NCBI GenBank assembly: GCA_017515475.1
Contig: JAFWFS010000009.1
Span: 1-51,710, forward strand
Reading direction: 5' to 3'
DNA length: 51,710 bases
Origin: Erysipelotrichaceae bacterium
Lineage (GTDB): Bacteria; Bacillota_I; Bacilli_A; Erysipelotrichales; Erysipelotrichaceae
This document shows, piece after piece, positions 17,064-26,258 of this stretch. Position numbers and translations under genes: made by a program. The first letter of the stretch is position 1. The number at the start of each line of letters is the position of its first letter. The notes under the pieces were generated by a model. That model had not been told where the DNA came from, ran no database searches, and saw only the letters and a program-made list of their open reading frames with translations.

Positions 17064-20000
17064 TTATATTCCGATATGATAGATCAGGGCATCATCCGCT
17101 TCTTCGCCTGTGATCTGTTTTACAGCCTTCCTGTAGGCATCCAGCTGACCCCTGTAATGCTCAGCCAGACCTTCATCGCTTCTATTGGTCTTCCAGTCGA
17201 TGATATGCAGTCTGCCGTCTTTTCTGTAGATCAGGTCAATGATTCCGTTCCAGATGACGTCTCCCTCTCTGTAGGTAAAAGGCACTTCAGAATAGATCTC
17301 ATCAGACTTCAAAAGATCCGGGAGGATATCCTGAACGGCCCCGTTTCTTTGCGGGTATCCGCCGCTGTACATGACATCGTATACAGACTCCAGTTTCTTT
17401 CTGAACGATTCTTTCTGGTCTTCCATTTCCGCGATCATGTATTCCGATAAAACATTGCTTACCAGATCCTTTTTAGACAGTCCGTCTTTGGACATGATGA
17501 TCATCTCCATCAGTCTGTGAACCATTGTGCCGATCAGAGTCGAATAAGTCTCTCCTTTGACTTCCTCGATTCCTTCCGCTTCAAAAGGATTCTCCCCCAT
17601 CCTGGAAACAGCCATCAGGGTGCTTGGGCTTTCCTTCGTGTAAGTAGCCTCCCTGCTGATTTGGGTTGTTTCCGTCTGACTGTATACGGCAACAGGATCG
17701 ATTTTGTCGTGTTCCGCTTTTCTGTAGGCAGGATTGTCCCCTACGACATTCAGAACCATCTTGTCTTCGATATCTTCGTTCTTTCCTTTTCCCAGCAGTT
17801 TCTCTCTCAACTGCTTCCACCTGCTGGAACCCTCTTTAAGATTCCCGGTAGTTCCGTTAAGCTCCTTTGATCTGTTGAATATCAGAGCGTTTCTCGCTCT
17901 TGTCGCCGCAACATACACCAGTCTGTCTCCTTCTCTCTTCAGGCTTTCCTTTTCATCGGCTGCTTCCTGAACGTGCTGAGTCGTACTGATGATCGGGTAA
18001 CTGGCTCCGCTATCGGCAGTTTCGCTTACCGAAATGAGATATCCTTTTGTTTTCGCTTTCCCGTCTTCTTCCGTGTTTACTATTCGAATGCTCGGATTAC
18101 TCGATAAGGTTCCTGCCCTCGCCAGAATGACGATCGGCGCTTCCAGTCCCTTGACCTTGTGCAGATTGGCGACGTGTACGGCGTTTTCGTCTTCCTTAAG
18201 ACTTAGACACCTCTCCAGTCCCGATTCACCGCTCAGAAGATCATCCAGATACCTGACAGCGTCCTCATAAGTAACAATGCCGCCGTTTTGTTCCTGACCT
18301 CTGATAAGCTCAAGCGTATAGTAGACAATCTCCATGCCGTCGACCGGAACGAATTCGTAGATCCGGTAATCATCGATAATCTTTTCAAACAGCGCAGATG
18401 GCGTTAACGTTTCTATTTCTAATGCGGTTTTCGCAAGCCTTCCGATCGCACCGTTTACTCCGGCATCCGAATACTCTTTATTGAGGTCCAGCTTAATTGC
18501 ATTGCCTTCATTCCTGTACTTTGTCAGATCGTTCTCGTTGAATCCGAAGACCGGTCCATAAAGCGTAGCGACAAGCGAGATCACATCTTCAATCGATGTA
18601 ACGGTCCTGTATATGCCTGCAATCGTCTTAAGAGCTTCACATTCCTCAAACAGCACCTTGCCTTCGACTCTGATCGGAATCTCTTCCTCGTTGAATCTGG
18701 CGATGCATGCCGCAATCGGTTTCTTGCTAGCGAAGATGATCATAAAATCTTTATAGGTGATGTTTCTCAATTCGCCGTAATTCTCTTTGCTTCTGTCTTT
18801 CTCAACAATCTTCCTGCCGGGATTGTTTACCAGTGCCTTGACGATTCTGGCAAGCTGCGCATAATCACTCATTTCCGGATGTTCATCCAGCAGTCTGCCG
18901 CTGTATGCTTCATAGACATAAACGCCTTCAAATTCGCCCGGTTTTTCTTCAGAACTGATGTTTTCGATATCCTGATAGGCGATCTGATCCTTTGTATCTT
19001 CCGGCATCATATCCTCGAAGACGTCGTTGTAGTAGTTCTTAACGACGTTTCTGGAACGGAAATTGTTTACCAGGTTGACGACCTTGCCCACGCCATTCAT
19101 AAAAAGGTCTCTTACCTGAATATAAGAAGAAACATCGGCGCTTCTAAATCTGTATATCGACTGTTTCGGATCTCCTACGATAAACAATGATCCCGGTCTT
19201 GGCCTGCATTTCTTCCAGTCCGGTTCATTTGAATTCTGCGCAGTCAGATGGAAAAAGACCTCTGCCTGCAAAGGATTGGTATCCTGGAACTCGTCGATCA
19301 TGAAATAGCTGTGACGCCTGAAAATATAGTCGATCAGTTTTCCTCCATTTTCTTCGGCATCCTTCTGCAGCATGTTTCTTAAGTAATAAAGATAATCAAA
19401 ATAAGTGAACTTTCCGTTCTGTCTCATTGCATCTTCAAGAGGTTTAATACATTCTGTCAGGAAGGATATTGTCTTGTAATACTTATACTCTCTGAGTTTT
19501 GGAATCAGTGCATCTTCGCTTTCCTCATCGGCGATGTTCAGCACCGTTTTTCCTGCCGCTTCTCTGACAAACCGTTCGGTAGTAAATCCCAGTTCTTCCA
19601 GAGTGCCTTGACAGCACACTTTCGAAATATCCTTCAGAGCCCGCTGTACGCCGGTATAGTTGTAATGCCATCCTTTGTGAAGCACGGCACTGGCGTTGAC
19701 ATAGGCTTCCATCGGATCCCTGGTATCGCTTCTTCCTAATTCGTTGCTTAGTTTTGAATAATTGTCATTCAGCCTGTCAAGGACCTTTATCATCGTTTCC
19801 CGATCCTCTTTCAGGAAAAGATAAGGACTGAGATCGCTTCCTTTCCTGTAAACCAGCGACGCGTTTCTTCTATCCATGATCTCTTTCATCAGCTTCGTGA
19901 AAACATCTTCCGCATTCCAGAAAAGCATACCGAAATGATCGGCCTTCTCTCTCAGATTATTGCCCTTCTTATCGTATTTGCCCGCTCTCACATCGACATA

Positions 20001-20447
20001 GAACTGTCCGTATATTTCTTTTTCCTCATCTTCATCGATCAGCTTTGCATCGCTTGGAATTCCGGCATCCGTCGGATGCTCGGAAAGAATCATGTTGCAG
20101 AAAGAGTCGATGGTTCCCATAAAGCACAGATCGATGTTCGTCAAAGCTCTCCGGCATCTTTCTGCGCTTTCTTCCGTCGGTTTTGGAAGCTCGTGGTCCG
20201 AGCCCTCAAACCTTTCAGGAACCTTACTTCTTTCAATCAAACGCTTCTGAAACCTCTCGTAGAATTCATTGGCTGCAGCCTTAGTAAAAGTAATGGTGCA
20301 GATCTTCTCTACCGGAAGACCTTTCTCCACCATCGCTACCATTCTTTCCACCAGCATCGTCGTTTTTCCGGAACCCGCCCCGGCTTCCACAAAAAGGTTT
20401 GATGCGATGTCGCTGATAATCAGTTTACGTGCTTCTTGATCTGTCAT
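17064..20447 (-). CDS. addA: ATP-dependent helicase/nuclease subunit A
   Basis: A 1127-residue AddA, the UvrD-type helicase and nuclease subunit of the AddAB (RexAB) complex that processes double-strand breaks for RecA loading. The N-terminus has the Walker A GAGSGKTT (residues 23-30), then TITFTKAAANEF (motif Ia); a DEFQDTN motif II; GDPKQSIYRFR motif III; a NFRS motif IV; and VYVAATRARNAL motif VI. The C-terminal nuclease carries IIDWKTN. Length is in the normal range. It starts 9 nt after the addB stop, so the two subunits are co-translated. The downstream gene (the MEMO fusion) is only 33 nt away. Confidence 0.95.
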   Translation of the reverse strand: MTDQEARKLIISDIASNLFVEAGAGSGKTTMLVERMVAMVEKGLPVEKICTITFTKAAANEFYERFQKRLIERSKVPERFEGSDHELPKPTEESAERCRRALTNIDLCFMGTIDSFCNMILSEHPTDAGIPSDAKLIDEDEEKEIYGQFYVDVRAGKYDKKGNNLREKADHFGMLFWNAEDVFTKLMKEIMDRRNASLVYRKGSDLSPYLFLKEDRETMIKVLDRLNDNYSKLSNELGRSDTRDPMEAYVNASAVLHKGWHYNYTGVQRALKDISKVCCQGTLEELGFTTERFVREAAGKTVLNIADEESEDALIPKLREYKYYKTISFLTECIKPLEDAMRQNGKFTYFDYLYYLRNMLQKDAEENGGKLIDYIFRRHSYFMIDEFQDTNPLQAEVFFHLTAQNSNEPDWKKCRPRPGSLFIVGDPKQSIYRFRSADVSSYIQVRDLFMNGVGKVVNLVNNFRSRNVVKNYYNDVFEDMMPEDTKDQIAYQDIENISSEEKPGEFEGVYVYEAYSGRLLDEHPEMSDYAQLARIVKALVNNPGRKIVEKDRSKENYGELRNITYKDFMIIFASKKPIAACIARFNEEEIPIRVEGKVLFEECEALKTIAGIYRTVTSIEDVISLVATLYGPVFGFNENDLTKYRNEGNAIKLDLNKEYSDAGVNGAIGRLAKTALEIETLTPSALFEKIIDDYRIYEFVPVDGMEIVYYTLELIRGQEQNGGIVTYEDAVRYLDDLLSGESGLERCLSLKEDENAVHVANLHKVKGLEAPIVILARAGTLSSNPSIRIVNTEEDGKAKTKGYLISVSETADSGASYPIISTTQHVQEAADEKESLKREGDRLVYVAATRARNALIFNRSKELNGTTGNLKEGSSRWKQLREKLLGKGKNEDIEDKMVLNVVGDNPAYRKAEHDKIDPVAVYSQTETTQISREATYTKESPSTLMAVSRMGENPFEAEGIEEVKGETYSTLIGTMVHRLMEMIIMSKDGLSKKDLVSNVLSEYMIAEMEDQKESFRKKLESVYDVMYSGGYPQRNGAVQDILPDLLKSDEIYSEVPFTYREGDVIWNGIIDLIYRKDGRLHIIDWKTNRSDEGLAEHYRGQLDAYRKAVKQITGEEADDALIYHIGI

Positions 20448-20456
20448 TCTTTTCTC

Positions 20457-23042
20457 TTATTCATCCGAATCTTCTATCTTCTTCCCGCATATCGAACCGT
20501 ACTTGCAGTATTTGCATCTTTCTTTTTCTTCATCCGCACTCATCGGTTCAATATCGAAATCCCCTTCATCCATGCATCTTCTGAATTCCATAAGCTTATC
20601 GGAAAGCTGTTTCTTGATCTCTTCGTCATACTTGCAGGTAATGATCCCTTTATCGGCATCATATCTGAGCATCCTGTATTCGCAATGATCGACACTGCAG
20701 CCAAGCGTATTTTCAACCACATAGGCATACATGATGACCTGAAGACAGCTATCTATGTCGTCTTTCACATGGGCATTTAGATCTCTCTCGGTCTTGAAGT
20801 CGATGATGACTGCCTTCTTGTCGGAAGTGAACTCGACTCTGTCGGGATAGCCATGAATGATGACACCCGATTCTTCATGAAGAGCTTCCTTGTCCTCTTC
20901 CGCAAAAGCAACTTCTCTTCTGAACCTATTATCCATGTCCCAGCCGTTTCGAAGCATATCCACAAAATCTTCTCTGACGCCGCTGATCTTGTCTTTGATC
21001 AGGGGAACGGTGATATTCATGTATTCATCAAAGACCGTTTTGGCAAACTCGGAAAACTCATCCCTGCTCATCGGATGTTTCGGAAGATATTCCATCAGGG
21101 CATGGGCCAGCGTTCCCTGTTCCGTTGCCGGGATGACCTCATATGGATCATAATCGTCCGGTTCCGGTATCTTCAGAAGATACTTGAACAGGTACTGTTT
21201 TTTGCAGTTGAAGAACGTGTTCAAGGCGGATGGAGAGTATCTGTACAACTTGAATGATTCTCTGACGCCGTTGTCACTGGATGCTTCCCTGTTCAAAATG
21301 ATGTCCGATTTGTTGTAGGCATCGCCTATCTTCCTGCTTACAGAAAGCTCCGGATCAAAATAGCCGATCTTGACCGTAGCGTCATTCAGATCGCCGAGTT
21401 CCTTATCCAGTCCGTTCTCCATTCTGAACAGCTCAAAAATCAGACTCGAAGCATTGTTGTGCTTGAGTTCAGATACGTTAAGTCCCGGATAGGAAACAAT
21501 AATCTCATTGTTAAGAGCGGATGCCAGTCTGACCAGATTGAAAAGATTCTCTCTTTTCTGCAGAATGATGCCCTGAGAGGTCAGGGTATCGTTTCCCAGA
21601 TCGTTCAGATCGCAGTCCAGCAGCAGCGGATTCTCCTTAGGCGAACCCGGATAGCTTGCCGCAGACAGCCCGCATATGTACAGATTCTTTCTCATAACCG
21701 AACCGGCCTTTTCAATCGGACATATGTAAAGACAGCCCGGTTCACACGACTGTCTGTATGTCTTTTTTCTGAGTATCGTTTCTATGACATCGCCCGTTAT
21801 TTCCAGACCGGTATTCTTGACGGTCGCTATTTCGTTATAGATCGTATTCTTTGCGGATTCATCGAATCGAAGCACAAACCCATTGTCTTTCCGGACATTG
21901 AAATACTTCATGAGAAATTCTTCGATCGGTAAGGCCAGTTCTTCCGCAACGGTCTTTATTCCCTTGACATACTTCTCCAGTCTGCTGTTGTCGTTAACGT
22001 CCTTTCGGGAAATGGACTTTCTGAAGCTGCTGATGATTGCATCGTTTCTTTCTTTATCGTTTGTCAGTCTTAAACGGGACACTCTTTCCCAGAATTCAGG
22101 AATACTGAACTCTTTCTCGTTTTCTGCCTCTATGTATGAGTTCAGAAGCTCAAAGTTGAAATACGGACTGTGGATCAGCTTAAAGAACGGTTCCCACCCG
22201 AAATTGCCGGCACTCATCCAGAAATAGTACTGCTGAAGCAGCTTGCCCGGATAGGAATTGACGATGGACAGGCCGTCCCCGAAGCAGACCGGTATGTCAT
22301 ATCTGGCGGCATAATCATAGAAGATCTGGGAATAGGTGCTGTAATCGGTACAGGCAACGATGCACTGATCCGCTTTTTTGTTCCTGTAGATATCGTCGAT
22401 GATCATTCCAACCTCATTGCTTGAACCGTAGCAGTTTCTGTAGGAATTGATGCGGATCTTCTTTTCTTCGACCTCAAACAGATCAAACAGCGATACTTCC
22501 TTCTGCCTGCTGCCGGACAGCGTTTCTATCAGTTTCAGATCAAGCGGGAGCAGAGGATATTCCCTGATGTGAACGATTTCGCAGTCAAAAACATAGCCGT
22601 TCCCGATCGCTTCCCTGATCAGGCCTATGGTATCGATCTTGTTTTCCTTTTCCAGCCTGTTCATATAGCCTTCATAAACAGTACGCAGGGCTCTGTTCTT
22701 ATCCTTGAACTCGCCCTTGGAGAGCTTATCGAATATCTCTTTCCTTTCATCTCCTGCAACAAGCTGCCTGATCGTATTGATCGTCGAATGGATGTTCTTC
22801 AAATCGGAAAGCCTGCCGGTTCTGAAGTAAGTGGAATCGGCTTTCACGACATCAAAGTAATGAACAAGTTCCTCGCTTCGGGAGATGAATTCCTTTTTTG
22901 AAAGATTTCCGGATCTCATCAGCGATTCCTGCGCAAGTTCGGCAGGAGTAAGAATTCGCGTATTGAAAAGCGCCTTCCCGTGATAGGCAAGCGTTTTGGC
23001 CAGATCCAGCGAAACCGGTACAACAATGATTCTTTCTTTCAT
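20457..23042 (-). CDS. addB: AddB-like nuclease subunit
   Basis: An 861-residue AddB/RexB-type protein, partner of AddA. It is shorter than B. subtilis AddB (about 1160 residues) and starts with KERIIVVPVSLDLAKTLAYHG rather than a glycine-rich P-loop, so it is the ATP-site-lacking type. The C-terminal RecB-like nuclease carries AVIIDFKTE. Four cysteines expected to hold the iron-sulphur cluster are visible: one in FNCKKQYLF before the nuclease and three in CKYCKYGSIC near residues 843-852. First gene of the long minus-strand run. The ribosome site is weak, and a TAAAAT box lies only about 10 nt upstream of the ATG, which suggests a very short leader. Confidence 0.88.
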   Translation of the reverse strand: MKERIIVVPVSLDLAKTLAYHGKALFNTRILTPAELAQESLMRSGNLSKKEFISRSEELVHYFDVVKADSTYFRTGRLSDLKNIHSTINTIRQLVAGDERKEIFDKLSKGEFKDKNRALRTVYEGYMNRLEKENKIDTIGLIREAIGNGYVFDCEIVHIREYPLLPLDLKLIETLSGSRQKEVSLFDLFEVEEKKIRINSYRNCYGSSNEVGMIIDDIYRNKKADQCIVACTDYSTYSQIFYDYAARYDIPVCFGDGLSIVNSYPGKLLQQYYFWMSAGNFGWEPFFKLIHSPYFNFELLNSYIEAENEKEFSIPEFWERVSRLRLTNDKERNDAIISSFRKSISRKDVNDNSRLEKYVKGIKTVAEELALPIEEFLMKYFNVRKDNGFVLRFDESAKNTIYNEIATVKNTGLEITGDVIETILRKKTYRQSCEPGCLYICPIEKAGSVMRKNLYICGLSAASYPGSPKENPLLLDCDLNDLGNDTLTSQGIILQKRENLFNLVRLASALNNEIIVSYPGLNVSELKHNNASSLIFELFRMENGLDKELGDLNDATVKIGYFDPELSVSRKIGDAYNKSDIILNREASSDNGVRESFKLYRYSPSALNTFFNCKKQYLFKYLLKIPEPDDYDPYEVIPATEQGTLAHALMEYLPKHPMSRDEFSEFAKTVFDEYMNITVPLIKDKISGVREDFVDMLRNGWDMDNRFRREVAFAEEDKEALHEESGVIIHGYPDRVEFTSDKKAVIIDFKTERDLNAHVKDDIDSCLQVIMYAYVVENTLGCSVDHCEYRMLRYDADKGIITCKYDEEIKKQLSDKLMEFRRCMDEGDFDIEPMSADEEKERCKYCKYGSICGKKIEDSDE

Positions 23043-23182
23043 CTTTTTCTATTTTACAATGCAATGAACACGCAGGTAAACCGACACTTGTGTCTTCGCC
23101 TGTTTCATCCCTTGGAATTCTCTGTTAAAATAAAAATAGCGAACTGTTACAACACACCATCATAAGAAAGGAAGGTATAAGA

Positions 23183-24025
23183 ATGGGTTTATTCGATAAA
23201 AAGGTCTGCGACATCTGCGGCAAGGAAATCAAGTTTCTGGGCAACAGAAAGCTGGATGACGGAAACATGTGCAAGGACTGCGCGGCGAAGCTTTCTCCAT
23301 GGTTTACCGGAAGAAAGAGGACCAGCGTGGACGCCATCAAGGAACAGCTGAAATACAGGGAAGAGAACCAGAAAAAACTGGCCTCCTTCAATCCGACCAG
23401 GATCGTCGGCGATCACTACAAGTTCTACATCGACGAACCGAACAGATGCTTCGTCGTATCCTATCTCAATATGAAATGGAAAGAAGCCAATCCGGATCTG
23501 ATCCGCTTCTCCGATGTCCAAAACATGTCCGTGGAGATCGAGGAAGACGAAGACGAACTCTACACTAAGGATTCCGAAGGCAAGTCCGTCAGCTACAATC
23601 CTCCGCGATATGAATACGAATACGACTTCAAGTTCCACATCGACGTGAATCATCCTTACTTCGACGACATGGATTTCACCCTGAATGCCATGAGCAACAA
23701 GCCGGAGAATCCGGGAGATGCCAGATACATGGAACTGGTCGACATCTGCCGGGAAGTCTTCCGTATCATTCTTGGCCGGGAGTTCTACGACAACAGAACG
23801 GAATTCAAGAATCCGGTCTGCGGCAATGCCCAAACAACGGTTTCTACGGGAGAATGGTTCTGTCCGAAGTGCGGAACGAAGAACAGCGATGCCTTCTGCG
23901 TCAAGTGCGGTACGCCAAGGCCAGCTTCGGCAAACTTCGAACCATACTACTGTTCCAAGTGCGGAACGAAGATCGAAAGTCCAGACGATGTCTTCTGTCC
24001 GAAGTGCGGAAACAAGTTGAAATAA
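23183..24025 (+). CDS. Zinc-ribbon protein with N-terminal DUF4428-like domain
   Basis: A 280-residue soluble protein. The N-terminus has a four-Cys zinc motif (VCDICGKEIKF and MCKDCAAKL), resembling DUF4428. The middle (residues 75-210) resembles the PH-like domains of small bacterial stress proteins, from its beta-rich pattern (FYIDEPNRCFVV). Three short zinc ribbons follow: WFCPKCGTKN with FCVKCGTP, YYCSKCGTKI, and VFCPKCGNKL at the end. Such multi-ribbon tails usually bind protein or nucleic acid. The GGAAGG ribosome site is good. It is monocistronic with a terminator. No function can be named. Confidence 0.85.
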   Translation: MGLFDKKVCDICGKEIKFLGNRKLDDGNMCKDCAAKLSPWFTGRKRTSVDAIKEQLKYREENQKKLASFNPTRIVGDHYKFYIDEPNRCFVVSYLNMKWKEANPDLIRFSDVQNMSVEIEEDEDELYTKDSEGKSVSYNPPRYEYEYDFKFHIDVNHPYFDDMDFTLNAMSNKPENPGDARYMELVDICREVFRIILGREFYDNRTEFKNPVCGNAQTTVSTGEWFCPKCGTKNSDAFCVKCGTPRPASANFEPYYCSKCGTKIESPDDVFCPKCGNKLK

Positions 24026-24026
24026 T

Positions 24027-24060
24027 AAAAGTCCTGCAATTGCAGGACTTTTTCTTTTTT
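24027..24060. terminator. Bidirectional terminator
   Basis: AAAAGTCCTGCA and TGCAGGACTTTT form a perfect palindromic stem with T and A runs on both sides. It separates the convergent zinc-ribbon and rhomboid genes. Confidence 0.9.
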
Positions 24061-24068
24061 ATCTCCTT

Positions 24069-24626
24069 CTACCACAGAAACATCAGCAGCCAGGCAATGA
24101 CCATGCCCATGGCCAGACAGCTGAAATGCGAAGTGCCGTCCACTCCCGGCAGCACCGACATGATCACCAGAGAAGCCAGAGAACGTCCCATGGAAAGCAG
24201 TCCGTCCATCCCAAAGTATTTCATCACCACCAGCAGATACGCGCCTATCAGCCCGCAGATCGCTCCTGAAGCGCCCTGGGACATCGTATAGTCGTCTCTC
24301 CTGTTGTGACGGATCTGCAGCGCCAGGAACTTCCCTAGGATCATCGATCCAAAGTAAATCACCAACATCTGACCCGATCCGAAGATATTCTCCGCAGCTG
24401 TGCCGATATTGATCAGAGAGATCATGTTGCAGGCAATGTGGGCGATATCGCTGTGCGTAAAGGAACTCGTAAGAATACGGTAGTATTCCTTCCGGTTAAA
24501 CACGCTGTGATAGGAGACCGCCAGATCATCGCTGTCCAGTCTTCCCCCCATGACCATCATAAAAACGACAATATTGATCAGAACTAGCAAGTACGTAAAC
24601 ATACCTTTATTATAAATCACAAACAT
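24069..24626 (-). CDS. Rhomboid intramembrane serine protease
   Basis: A 185-residue six-helix rhomboid, which cuts substrate helices inside the membrane. The catalytic pair is Ser120 in QGASGAICG and His167 in GTSHFSCLAMG; the oxyanion Asn67 lies in HIACNMISL. It is a minimal rhomboid with no extra domains. The start is uncertain: the ATG at 24626 has no ribosome site, and the ATG at 24602 (MFTYLLVLIN) has AAAGG too close to it. The shorter form starts right at the first membrane helix, as rhomboids often do. It is divergent from the CHAP-like gene. Confidence 0.9.
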   Translation of the reverse strand: MFVIYNKGMFTYLLVLINIVVFMMVMGGRLDSDDLAVSYHSVFNRKEYYRILTSSFTHSDIAHIACNMISLINIGTAAENIFGSGQMLVIYFGSMILGKFLALQIRHNRRDDYTMSQGASGAICGLIGAYLLVVMKYFGMDGLLSMGRSLASLVIMSVLPGVDGTSHFSCLAMGMVIAWLLMFLW

Positions 24627-24654
24627 TTACAAATTAAAAAAACAGTATTACAAT
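24626..24654 (+). promoter_or_regulatory. Promoter of the CHAP-like gene
   Basis: TTTACA (24626-24631), 17-nt spacer, TACAAT (24649-24654). The expected transcription start near 24661 leaves a leader of only about 8 nt before the ATG at 24669 and no visible ribosome site. Confidence 0.55.
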
Positions 24655-24668
24655 ATAACAGTTGTTTT

Positions 24669-25529
24669 ATGACACGAAGAAAAAACGGAAGTAACGGCAT
24701 AAAACCCGTTACGAAACATAACACGAAAAACACGGAGCATACCGCTCTGATAGATATTCTTACGATCGCCATCATCACTGCCGCAGCAGTCTATTTTTTA
24801 CTGTTCTCGGTACCGCGTATCCTTTACGCCTACACCGGCAGAGACGATCAGATCGACTTTGAACAGACCTATCTTGCGGAAAAACTGCTGAAAGGATACA
24901 GGGATACTTCCCTGATTTTCTTCGGCGAATACGAGGAAGAACCTGAACTCATCGAAAACATCCTTCCGTATCCGATCTATCACTCCGTCTCCAACTACTA
25001 CATGTATTCGGGCGTATATTCCCTGGGATCTCTGCCTGCCAGAAAAGCCTGGGCCCACGCCTACGACCTGGCCAGACAGGGACTGATACACGGCTCGTCT
25101 ACGGGCTATCAGTGCACTTTCTTCGCCCAGATGTGGTTCTACGACATCTACGGTTTCAATTCCTCCGGCAACTCCGGATCGAGTGACGGAAGAAACTTCG
25201 CCTACAAGGTCTATCAGACCCATACGTACAGAGACGAGGAAGGAAAGCTCTGCCACTTGTTCGAACTGGGCAGCGAGCCGAAGACCATGGGCATCATCTC
25301 CATCTCCGGCATCTCCAACGAGAGCGGACACGTCATCTGCGTCGATGAAGTGGACTACGTCAACAACACGATCACCATCTCCGACGGCAACTACCGGAAC
25401 AAGGGCGAAGCCCGCATCAGAGTAACGATGACCCTGGACCAGTTCTACCGCACCAATCCGGGCAGATACACCTTCGTCAATCCGACTCTGGAACTGCTGG
25501 AAACGCTGAAAGAAAACGAAACAGAATGA
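24669..25529 (+). CDS. Membrane-anchored CHAP-like cysteine peptidase/amidase
   Basis: A 286-residue protein with one N-terminal membrane helix (about residues 28-50, IDILTIAIITAAAVYFLLF) after a basic cytoplasmic tail. The outer part carries a CHAP-like pair: Cys149 in GYQCTFFAQMWFYDIYG and His221 in SGHVICVDEVDY, followed by TITISDGNY. CHAP domains cleave peptidoglycan peptides or amides. The spacing and the hydrophobic strand after His fit the family, although the segment between them is long (about 72 residues). I infer a cell-wall hydrolase held at the membrane. No ribosome site is visible and the predicted leader is very short. Confidence 0.72.
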   Translation: MTRRKNGSNGIKPVTKHNTKNTEHTALIDILTIAIITAAAVYFLLFSVPRILYAYTGRDDQIDFEQTYLAEKLLKGYRDTSLIFFGEYEEEPELIENILPYPIYHSVSNYYMYSGVYSLGSLPARKAWAHAYDLARQGLIHGSSTGYQCTFFAQMWFYDIYGFNSSGNSGSSDGRNFAYKVYQTHTYRDEEGKLCHLFELGSEPKTMGIISISGISNESGHVICVDEVDYVNNTITISDGNYRNKGEARIRVTMTLDQFYRTNPGRYTFVNPTLELLETLKENETE

Positions 25530-25530
25530 A

Positions 25531-25560
25531 TCATCGGGATATCCCGATGATTCTTTTTTA
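25531..25560 (+). terminator. Intrinsic terminator of the CHAP-like gene
   Basis: ATCATCGGGAT and ATCCCGATGAT pair as a near-perfect palindrome, followed by TCTTTTTTA. It starts immediately after the stop codon. Confidence 0.88.
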
Positions 25561-25592
25561 TATATAATATAGACAACCCCAGGAGGTACATC

Positions 25593-26222
25593 ATGGCAAA
25601 AGTTCTTCTACTCAACGGCAGTCCGCATCCAAACGGATGCACGGCAATGGCACTGCAGGAAATGATCAAGGTCTTTGAAGAGGAAGGCGTAGAGACGGAA
25701 CTGATACAGGTAGGAAACCACAGCATCTGCGGATGCATCGCCTGTGAATCCTGTTCCAGGACAGGAAAATGCGTTTTCGACGATCTGGTCAACGAGACTG
25801 CTCCAAAACTTGCGGAAGCCGACGGACTGGTCGTCGGTTCACCGGTCTACTACGGATCCCCGAACGGAACCATCATCTCCTTCATGGACCGTCTGTTCTA
25901 CAGCACGGGCAGCATTCCGAAACACATGAAGGTTGGCGCCGCAGTCGTATCCTGCCGCCGGGGAGGCAATACCGCCAGCTTCGATGTCCTGAACAAGTAC
26001 TTCACGATCAGCGGCATGCCTTTGGCATCCGCCAACTACTGGAACCAGGTACACGGCTTTACGGCCGAGGATGTCAAGAAAGACCTGGAAGGATTACAGA
26101 CCATGCGCAATCTCGCCAGAAACATGACTTTCATGATCCGGGCGATCGCTGCGGAAAAAGAGAAATCGGGTCTTCCATTACGTGAACGCGGAGCGTTCAC
26201 CAGCTTCCCGGACGGAAAATAA
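25593..26222 (+). CDS. Flavodoxin-fold NAD(P)H-dependent FMN reductase
   Basis: A 209-residue flavodoxin-like oxidoreductase of the iron-sulphur flavoprotein/NADPH-dependent FMN reductase group. The FMN phosphate loop is LLNGSPHPNGCT, and the second flavin loop is GSPVYYGSPNG. A cysteine-rich stretch CGCIACESCSRTGKC (about residues 47-61) looks like the cluster-binding region of this subfamily. The C-terminal extension (ERGAFTSFPDGK) is common. It probably reduces quinones or flavins in the cytosol. The AGGAGG ribosome site is optimal, and a TATAAT box lies at 25563-25568. Confidence 0.9.
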   Translation: MAKVLLLNGSPHPNGCTAMALQEMIKVFEEEGVETELIQVGNHSICGCIACESCSRTGKCVFDDLVNETAPKLAEADGLVVGSPVYYGSPNGTIISFMDRLFYSTGSIPKHMKVGAAVVSCRRGGNTASFDVLNKYFTISGMPLASANYWNQVHGFTAEDVKKDLEGLQTMRNLARNMTFMIRAIAAEKEKSGLPLRERGAFTSFPDGK

Positions 26223-26250
26223 AAAAGAGCTGCCAAAGCTCTTTTTTTCT
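26222..26250. terminator. Bidirectional terminator
   Basis: AAAGAGCT and AGCTCTTT pair around a short loop, with A6 on the left and T7 on the right. It lies between convergent genes. Confidence 0.88.
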
Positions 26251-26258
26251 TGTGATCT

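Noticed and set aside
22852..23064. Alternative frame with a FAGSGQNA motif at the addB start, resembling a P-loop
   Set aside because: It is out of frame with the 861-residue protein and lacks the GKT ending; no frameshift is needed to explain AddB.
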